Origin: Diphasiastrum complanatum
Taxonomy: Eukaryota > Streptophyta > Lycopodiopsida > Lycopodiales > Lycopodiaceae
Assembly (NCBI GenBank): GCA_029204225.1
Contig: CM055100.1
Location: 56,525,628 to 56,589,627, forward strand
Length of the DNA stretch: 64,000 nt
Direction of reading: 5' to 3'
A model generated the notes under the pieces. It was not told where the DNA came from, searched no databases, and saw only the letters and a list, made by a program, of their open reading frames with translations. Made by a program: the position numbers and the translations under genes. Shown here piece after piece: positions 57,555-64,000 of this stretch (position 1 is the stretch's first letter; every line of letters starts with the position of its first letter).

Positions 57555-59968
57555 TTAGATCCATGGTGCTCAATTTGTTGCGGTGGCTAGGATGCAAAAG
57601 GTATAACTCCAATATAAAAATGTATGAGGCTGATGAGATAAAATCAATGTATTGCATGTTTTGCAGAGTGGATGTTGTTTGACATCAAATCTTTTCAAGT
57701 GGTTGTATCGCAAGAAGCTTTTATGAATGGAAGTGTGACCTCCTAATACTATAGAAATACAACTTCAAAGACTTGCTGGCTAGCAATCTATCAACATGCT
57801 TTGTGCTTGTAGATTATGAAATTTTGGCTACCATTTCTTAGATCCATTGCATTTAGTATGTTCTGGCCAAGATGTAAAAGATATAACTTTGATTGAAAAG
57901 ACAAGGCTTATATTGTAGGGAGTGAATACCAACTAAAGACCAATAGCTATATGTTCAAGAAGTAGACTATGTGTAGAATCATCTCTTCCTTCACTTCACT
58001 TTCTCAAATAATTTTGTGTCTTTTATGTGTTTCCTCAGTAATGCAAATTAACTAGCTTCTAGATACAAGCACAAACATTGCCAATAAAGCCCTACTAATT
58101 TACAAGCACATAAGTTGAGAGATTCAAAATTCATGCTTAATCCTTTGTTACAAACATATTTGAAAAATGGGAAGAGGCAAAATGACTGATAGTGTGAAAT
58201 ACAATAGTGAAAAACGTTCTCATGCAATATGGGATGTTTCAAATTTGCTCCATGAGAGACATCAAACATGCACTTCAATAACTTCAAGTCTCCAGCCAAA
58301 TGCCATTCCACATTAAAATCACCTATATTAGGAACCTTGAGTGACGTGTCGTTCATATGATCTTTGATTATCTCTGGATAATTTGTTTTACTAAAAACAC
58401 AAATAACAACATCATCATTGTTTTCGTTTTGAATCATAAGTCATACTAAGAGAATTAGTTTGTATTACTCGTTCAAATAGGTTTGAATCTTAGATAATAA
58501 CAAAACGATACTACCTGAAAACACAAAATCGTAAAGTACACTAAGAAAATTAGTTAGTGTTACTCAATCAAATAGATTTAAATCTTAGAGAATAACAAAA
58601 CAATATTACCTATTGCTAACCATCATATGTCATTTTCGGACTGCACATTGAAATTCAGACTCTTTAAATTTGTTGTATTGCTTAATGCTCAATTCATGAG
58701 TGTAGCTCTCACCTCTTCTGATTCATCTAATTTCAACACTAATATCAATCTTGCAACACTTTCATTTGTGAATTTATAAAATTTTATTATAAATCTCAAT
58801 AAATGATTCAAATTTACAAGTATGTTGTTGGTACAACCATATGACAAAGTGCCAACTTTTCGATTATAAGTTTGATTGATGTGGTAAGGAATATCAATTA
58901 CAAAAGATCTTTTTTTTTTAAGATTAAAGTATTTTTATACATGGGTCTACCAAAATCAATTTTACAACAAACTATAAAAGACAAAATTATAAGTTATAGA
59001 ATTTTGTTACCAGTTTACCAACATAGGAAAAATTTGACAGAAACCCACTTCACTAGAAATTGCAAAAAAACCAAACTGTTAAAACCATTTTGACATGGAT
59101 TTAAGCACTACAAGTTGTGGCCAAAACCAAATTTTTTGCGAGTTTAATTACACTTTCTCAGAGAAATAGTTATGAAATTCAAACATAATTACATAGTTTC
59201 ATCAACAAACAATAAGAGGTAAACATTTGTGACAAAAAGAAAATAGGCGCACATACACCTTGACCATGGAAATCAGTGGTTCTAATTCCAACAATTAGAA
59301 AACTATTCGACCACTTCATGAGCAAGGATGTCACCTCAAGGTCATACCATAATGGTACATAATAATATTCTTCAAAGATGAAGTTGCCCATCAAATCTTT
59401 GTAAGAGATTATATCATAAGAAACTTGTGTGAATGGACATCATGACTTTCTAATATTGTCAAAATACTCCTTCATAGACTTGCCTAGTGCACATCCCCTC
59501 ATCATGTGTTGTGCTTGTTGATTGAAAATACAAGCTTATATTATCGGGAGTGGATTCCAACTAAAGACCAATAGCTGTATGTTCAAGAAGCACACTACGT
59601 GTAGAATCATCTATTACTTCACTTCACTTTCTCAAATAATTTTAGGTCTTTTATTTGTTTCCTTAGTAATGCAAATTAACTAACTTCTAGATACAAGCAC
59701 AACCGTTGCCAATAAAGCACTACTAATTTACAAGCACATAAGCTGAGAGATTCATGATTAATCCTTTATTACAAACATATGCCATTCACATATTTGAAAA
59801 ATGGGAAGAGCAAAAATGGGTGATAGTGTGATATACAATAGTGAAATACGTTGTCAACATAAGTTGAGGGATTCAAATTTTATGATTAATCCTTTGTTAC
59901 AAACATATGCCATACACATATTTGAAAAACGAGAAAAGCAAAAATGGCTAATAGTATGAAATACCAAC
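57555..59968. repeat. Duplicated region with direct repeats
   Basis: 57898-58217 is repeated directly at 59524-59835 (ACTAAAGACCAATAGCT, CTAGATACAAGCACAA, ATTTGAAAAATGGGAAGAG). The second copy contains its own tandem duplication of about 115 bp (59738-59853 and 59854-59968). A further pair lies at 58444-58516 and 58540-58611 (TTAGTTxGTxTTACTC, AATAACAAAACxATATTACC). TTAGATCCATxG…TATAACT occurs at 57555 and 57837. Confidence 0.8.
58048..58437 (-). CDS. Transposase-like ORF, 129 codons
   Basis: Open minus-strand frame. VVICVFSKTNYPEIIKDHMN, VPNIGDFNVEWHLAGDLKLL, KCMFDVSHGANLKHPI. The block EWHLAGDLK…GAN resembles, from general knowledge, a conserved WHLA-D-K / G-x-N segment of some DNA-transposon or phage-integrase-like proteins of unknown family. 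The C-terminal third lies in the duplicated repeat and is probably not real coding. It may be one exon of a larger gene with 59179-59394 (minus strand, FIFEEYYYVPLWYDLEVTSL) upstream. Function unknown. Confidence 0.3.
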   Translation of the reverse strand: MIQNENNDDVVICVFSKTNYPEIIKDHMNDTSLKVPNIGDFNVEWHLAGDLKLLKCMFDVSHGANLKHPILHENVFHYCISHYQSFCLFPFFKYVCNKGLSMNFESLNLCACKLVGLYWQCLCLYLEAS

Positions 59969-60268
59969 TTGACATAATAATTTAGTGCACAACTATGAGT
60001 ATGATGATGACCCTACCTCTCACCAACTTAATGATTTTTTGCATTATAGCCAATGCTTCATAGTGATCTCTTATGAGAACATCTAATGCTTTTCTTGTAT
60101 TATACACAATAGCAATTGCCTTCCTTCTAATAACATGGAGATATTAGTTGTGGAAGCTATGTGGATGTCATGCCAAATTTGTGTTTCTATAGACATCGAC
60201 AATATCTTTTGGGCTTCTATTGTAGGAGATTTGTTGTATCCTTGGGCACTGGTCGTAATCCATAAATC

Positions 60269-60270
<2 letters not shown>

Positions 60271-60317
<47 letters not shown>
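60271..60317. repeat. (GA)n microsatellite, 47 bp
   Basis: About 23 uninterrupted GA units. No LTR context recognised. Confidence 0.95.
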
Positions 60318-60319
<2 letters not shown>

Positions 60320-61583
60320 CAAAATATAAAATTTTCGAAAACAATAATTAAAAAAATGCAAAATGCATTTTTGACTACACCCCAACAATTTCGAGGAATG
60401 ACTTGATTAACCTTGGCCAGAGCCAGGCACATGCAAAAAGTGGTTAAAAGTCCAATTATAACATGGTGATATTATGTTACTACTAAATCGGTATATAGTG
60501 ATAACCCTATTTTGAGCTACTTTTTTTTGTGTATCAAAGGCTATTAAAGATGCATCTAACATTCATGATTTGATTTCAAAAGGCTAGGTAGGTGGTCTTG
60601 ACCCATCATGTTGTAGCAGGCTCAGCCCCTTGAGCCTTGCCCTGTAGAGCATAATGGTTGTTTTGTTGTAAAGAAAATAGGTCGGTAAGGTGATAAGCAA
60701 GCAGATAGGTATGTAGGTAGGCTTAATTTGTGTAGACTCTCAATTAGTGGTAGATAAAAAGAAGTAAGACCTATCCTTAGTAATGCACCATAGATTGTAC
60801 ATTTTTGGTTAACTTTATCCAATTAGGTTGATGATATTATAAATTCTGGACACCTTTATCTGTAACTAGAAAGATCTGGGCAAACTTCCAATAAAATTTA
60901 CAGTTTTACATTCGCGTTATGAGATTTTGATTTGTTAATTGGGCGAATCGTTTGATTTAATATTTTCTTTTCATTGGTATTCGACTCTTCGAAGATAGGG
61001 GGCATCAGTACAAGTGCATCAGCCTATAAATACATGTGGACAGATCTTCAGACTGTTGCAGCCTTCTGCCTTCTATAAAATATTCCAATATCATAATTTG
61101 ACATCATTTCATTCAATACAGTGTTATTCCTATTGGAGTGTTTTGTCAGACTCGGAGCTGGTAGCTTGCCTGGTTTTCCTGACATTATATATTGTTGCCT
61201 GGCGATGTCTATGAGATGAGGCAAATTATGCGAAGATAATTATGTCAAGCTATATATAGGTTGAAGTTTGTTGTTCAGATGTTCACAGCCGTGTATAGTC
61301 TTGATTTCATGAAAAATACGAAAGTACTTTATTTCACGAGAGAAATCCTTGTGTGTAACGGGTATGTACACAAGAGAACTGCTTAGCAGCTGATTTGAGT
61401 CATATAAAAAACCTTTAACTCTAAAATGAAGCGGTAAAAACTGAATCTTAACAATTTGGCTGGTTTTTCGGGAGCCCTGCTGCTTACAGTAAAGATAGCT
61501 TGAATTTACTCAACTCTACTTACTTCAAAGAGCAACAAGTAAAGTACCAATGTAGCCGTTCGTGTTCTTCCGAACAAAAGAGT
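60318..61583. other. Unassigned sequence downstream of the germin-like gene
   Basis: No credible ORF. A plus-strand TATA-type element CCTATAAATACATG at about 61022-61035 is well formed, but only a 66-codon unremarkable frame surrounds it, so no gene is called. Confidence 0.4.
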
Positions 61584-61589
61584 TTTATT
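61584..61589 (-). terminator. Candidate polyadenylation signal of the germin-like gene
   Basis: AATAAA on the minus strand, about 185 bp after the stop codon. Confidence 0.4.
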
Positions 61590-61771
61590 ATGATCATGCT
61601 GCGCAGAATAGGCTACAGCCACAAAATATGTAAAGTGAGTAGACTGACTTTTGACGATGTTTCGCATCTCATACATCACCCAGCTTATTAGATGTTTTAA
61701 AAAAAGTGCATTCTGTTCGTGGAATATTTAGACTGGTCATATCTAGTGTTGCACCATGCACAATACTAATT

Positions 61772-62431
61772 TCATGGCGTGAACGTCTTCTTTAATTGAT
61801 CAACTATGCCCATATCCAGCTGGAAGGTCTTCTGAAGTACAACATCAGGGATTCCAGAACCGAACAACGTGTTCTGAAGTCGCTCAACACCAGAATTCTG
61901 ACTGTTAAACACCGCAAAAGCCACAGCTGCTGTCCCTCCGATGTTATGCTGGAAGTGGACCAGTCCTCTGGGAATGATAAAAACATCTCCTTGCTCAAGT
62001 GTTTTAGAGAAAAGTGTATTGTTTGATGACACAAAACCCACTTCAATCTTTCCTTGCACTACGAAAAATAGCTCAGAAGCGCGAGGGTGGACATGAGGAC
62101 CGTTGAGGCCATCTGGAGCAAAGTCTGATCGCAGGATAGAAAGTCCCAGGGTGTTAAGTCCCGGCAGTAGCTGCACGGTGGCAGCTGTTGGGACGAATCC
62201 ATTGGTAGCGTTGGCAGCGTTGGCTGGGTTGCGAAACCCTGTGAAAGTGAAGTCGTCCGACTTCACAGAGGAGGGATCTTTGCAAGCGAATCCATTGATG
62301 GTGGAGGGAGAGCTATTATCTGCGACACAAAAGTCTTGTAGTGGATCCTCGTCAGCTGCAAGTGCGCAGGCACTGAATGCTGCCAGAAACATCAAAACAA
62401 CAAGAGCCACCCTCGGAGTCCTGTACGCCAT
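61772..62431 (-). CDS. Germin-like protein (secreted cupin)
   Basis: Complete intronless frame of 219 codons. Residues 1-25 are a signal peptide (MAYRTPRVALVVLMFLAAFS, ACALAADEDP, cleavage likely after ALA or AA). Then DPLQDFCVADNSS with the first conserved Cys and GFACKDP with the second, the germin disulphide pair. Cupin motif 1 is GLNGPHVHPRASELFFVVQG with metal ligands H-x-H and E. Motif 2 is GDVFIIPRGLVHFQHN with the last His. C-terminal LQKTFQLDMGIVDQLKKTF is the usual helix. NSS, NAT and NNT are possible N-glycosylation sites. Length matches the family (about 210-225). Members bind Mn(II), form hexamers in the cell wall, and some have superoxide dismutase or, rarely, oxalate oxidase activity; which applies here cannot be told. 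Only intact host gene in the window. Confidence 0.96.
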   Translation of the reverse strand: MAYRTPRVALVVLMFLAAFSACALAADEDPLQDFCVADNSSPSTINGFACKDPSSVKSDDFTFTGFRNPANAANATNGFVPTAATVQLLPGLNTLGLSILRSDFAPDGLNGPHVHPRASELFFVVQGKIEVGFVSSNNTLFSKTLEQGDVFIIPRGLVHFQHNIGGTAAVAFAVFNSQNSGVERLQNTLFGSGIPDVVLQKTFQLDMGIVDQLKKTFTP

Positions 62432-62565
62432 GTCAGCGAATAGTGCTATCGTTTAATTCTATGAGGAAAACGTTCTCTGAACTCTTATATCTTTGACGCT
62501 AGATTTCTGCTTTGGCATTTGTGATTCTTGTTGTTGTTATAAGAATGCAAAGAACTTCCTGACAC

Positions 62566-62575
62566 TTATATATAT
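62566..62575 (-). promoter_or_regulatory. Candidate TATA box of the germin-like gene
   Basis: Minus strand TATATATAAG, about 135 bp upstream of the start codon, in a TA-rich stretch (62562-62586). Confidence 0.5.
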
Positions 62576-62599
62576 GTATATATGCAATGAAGGATATAC

Positions 62600-63122
62600 T
62601 TTTACAGCACACACTTGACAGAATTGGTCGTCTGGAGCTTGGGATAAGAGCGTGCAGAGAAAATGGCTGCAGAAAGAGCCGTGTGGAAGATGGATACATT
62701 TGGAAGTTGACAGTCAAGTGAGAGTGCGTGTAGAAACGAGAGAGAGAGAGACAGAAAGAGAAGTCTAGTATATATTCCAAACAAATGCGTGTACAAGTTC
62801 TCGGTCGGGCATAAAAGGAGAACTCAACTCGTGGGATGGTACCTTGTAAAAAAGTCAACCAAATTGCTCAAAATTTATATACTTGCCCTCCGAAATGAAG
62901 GCCGCATGCAATAAGAAGGCCTTCTCTAAAGACAAAGGGCCATTGTAGAGAATATTCAAACTTTGACAGGGCATGAGAGAAGCATAAGCCATGTAATATA
63001 ACTACACCTAAGGAAAAGGATGTGCAATAGCACTAAAGTTCTCTAGGATTGGTTGGCATTTTGTGCATCCACTACTTTTGAAGAAGCGAGCTTATTCAAT
63101 AGGTTGCAATAAATTGATCATG

Positions 63123-63126
<4 letters not shown>
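62600..63126. other. Upstream region of the germin-like gene
   Basis: No coding content. Contains a short GAGAGAGAGAGACAG run near 62740, possibly a GAGA-type promoter element on the minus strand (CTCTCTCTC). Confidence 0.35.

Positions 63127-63169
<43 letters not shown>
63127..63169. repeat. (GA)n microsatellite, 43 bp
   Basis: About 21 GA units, about 700 bp upstream of the germin-like start codon. Confidence 0.95.
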
Positions 63170-63173
<4 letters not shown>

Positions 63174-64000
63174 AGTGAGCGATCCCAATCTCCACATAAA
63201 CTTGTGTTCAAGGAGATGATAATATAGCATGCCCTTGATGGGACTTTCTATTTCTATTTTGCATATGACGGTCAACAATGTCAATTTTTGGGTGTGCCAA
63301 TTGCATTGCAAGGCAAGACTATATGTGACGTAAAGTCCTTGCTATGAGAGCCTTATGGGCTTGAGAACCCATGCTCTAGGGCATAGACCTAGGGCCAAAA
63401 TATTTAGATCCCATATAGCCCTAGAGGAGCAGGGCTTATTGCTTCGTAACAATTGAAACAATTTTGTATTTACATTTTTAAGAACATATGTGTCCATTTC
63501 TTATTGGCTTGCCATGGTATTGATATCAATAAGAAATAGGCATTCATGTTTTGAAAAAAATGCACACAAAATTCTTCTAGTCATTATGAAGTGGATATTC
63601 CCTCAAACAAAATGTTTGAAATTGTTAATGACACAACTATATGGGCATTTTGACGTACATGTTGGTCGCATGGCACCCAAGATGGCTCTGGCTGCACCAG
63701 TGACGATATTCCACTCAGTGAGGGTTGTATTTTGTCAATTTCAAAATGCAAAATGTGGCCCCCCCTCTTTTCTAAGAGGTACCTGTTACGCCAATATTCC
63801 ATTAAGGACATGGAATAGTCCTAATATGATCTTACTCCATTAGTTCACTTTTACATGTATCTTATTAAAACTTTTGGGTGCACAATCTTAATGATTGAAA
63901 TCATCGAGAATACAATAACAAAACCTGCGGTGTTCCACCGAGTCGAAAAGAAAAAAGAACCTCAAACACCATTTAACTCAATTTATTGGGAGTACCCATA
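63170..64000. other. Unassigned right end
   Basis: A 117-codon plus-strand frame (63490-63843, MSISYWLAMVLISIRNRHSC) has no recognisable motif and ordinary non-coding composition. I do not call it a gene. Confidence 0.35.

Noticed and set aside
61014-61214. Small gene behind the TATA-type element at 61022
   Set aside because: The start codon lies before the TATA motif, the 66 residues have no motif, and the composition is non-coding.
61796-62456. ORFs antisense or out of frame to the germin-like gene (61796-62026, 61804-62046, 62103-62456)
   Set aside because: Shadows of the real coding frame, which has signal peptide and both cupin motifs.
63490-63843. 117-codon plus-strand ORF
   Set aside because: No recognisable domain, overlapping antisense frame of similar length, and no promoter or splice context.

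Overview
This window reads as a piece of a large, repeat-rich land-plant nuclear chromosome. Two host-type genes are recognisable: a cytochrome P450 of the CYP72 clan with plant GT-AG introns (minus strand, 21.5-23.0 kb, 3' end missing) and an intact germin-like cupin (minus strand, 61.8-62.4 kb). Nearly everything else is LTR retrotransposon, mostly Ty1/copia, at several depths of nesting. AT-rich composition, initiator-tRNA-Met-type primer-binding sites (TGGTATCAGAGC), gene structure and the large copia load fit a plant. A fern or other seedless vascular plant is my guess and is weakly supported. No tRNA, rRNA, CRISPR array or bacterial-type operon was seen.

Layout. 0-8.1 kb: an old copia element (F, minus strand, running off the left edge) whose gag gene is split by a 378-bp inverted-repeat element and by a complete copia-type element G (2264-7248, paired LTRs about 97% identical by eye, 7-bp flanking repeat). 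8.4-12.9 kb: element E (plus) with two long LTRs and a gag fused straight to reverse transcriptase; its 3' LTR is followed by a second primer-binding site. 12.9-13.5 kb: transposase-like remnant. 14.3-18.5 kb: copia H, an inverted integrase fragment, and the 3' end of a B-family copia. 18.5-21.3 kb: A1, inserted in the B-family LTR. 21.3-23.5 kb: the P450 and its upstream region.

24.6-27.7 kb: a fragment of element Y, head-to-head copia fragments and TTTCG-type repeats. 27.75-34.8 kb: two B-family elements (minus) around an apparently non-coding LTR element (C). 34.8-39.0 kb: gypsy fragments on both strands, A2 and D LTRs, and a relic resembling a Penelope-like reverse transcriptase. 39.0-56.3 kb: two long A-family copies (A3, A4, minus). 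A3 is split by the gag-only element Y (41.5-47.6 kb), which carries a degenerate tandem array. 56.3-60.3 kb: copia and possible LINE fragments, a B-family LTR end, and a duplicated region with a transposase-like ORF. 60.3-64 kb: the germin-like gene and unassigned sequence.

The retroelements are broken in a patterned way. Internal deletions repeatedly remove the integrase region, nonsense codons in E fall mostly at tryptophan codons, and (GA)n tracts have expanded inside LTRs. Only G keeps both LTRs, PBS and PPT, so it could have been moved by proteins supplied from elsewhere. The germin-like gene is the only complete, apparently functional coding sequence. Boundaries and identities are by eye; no alignment or database search was run.
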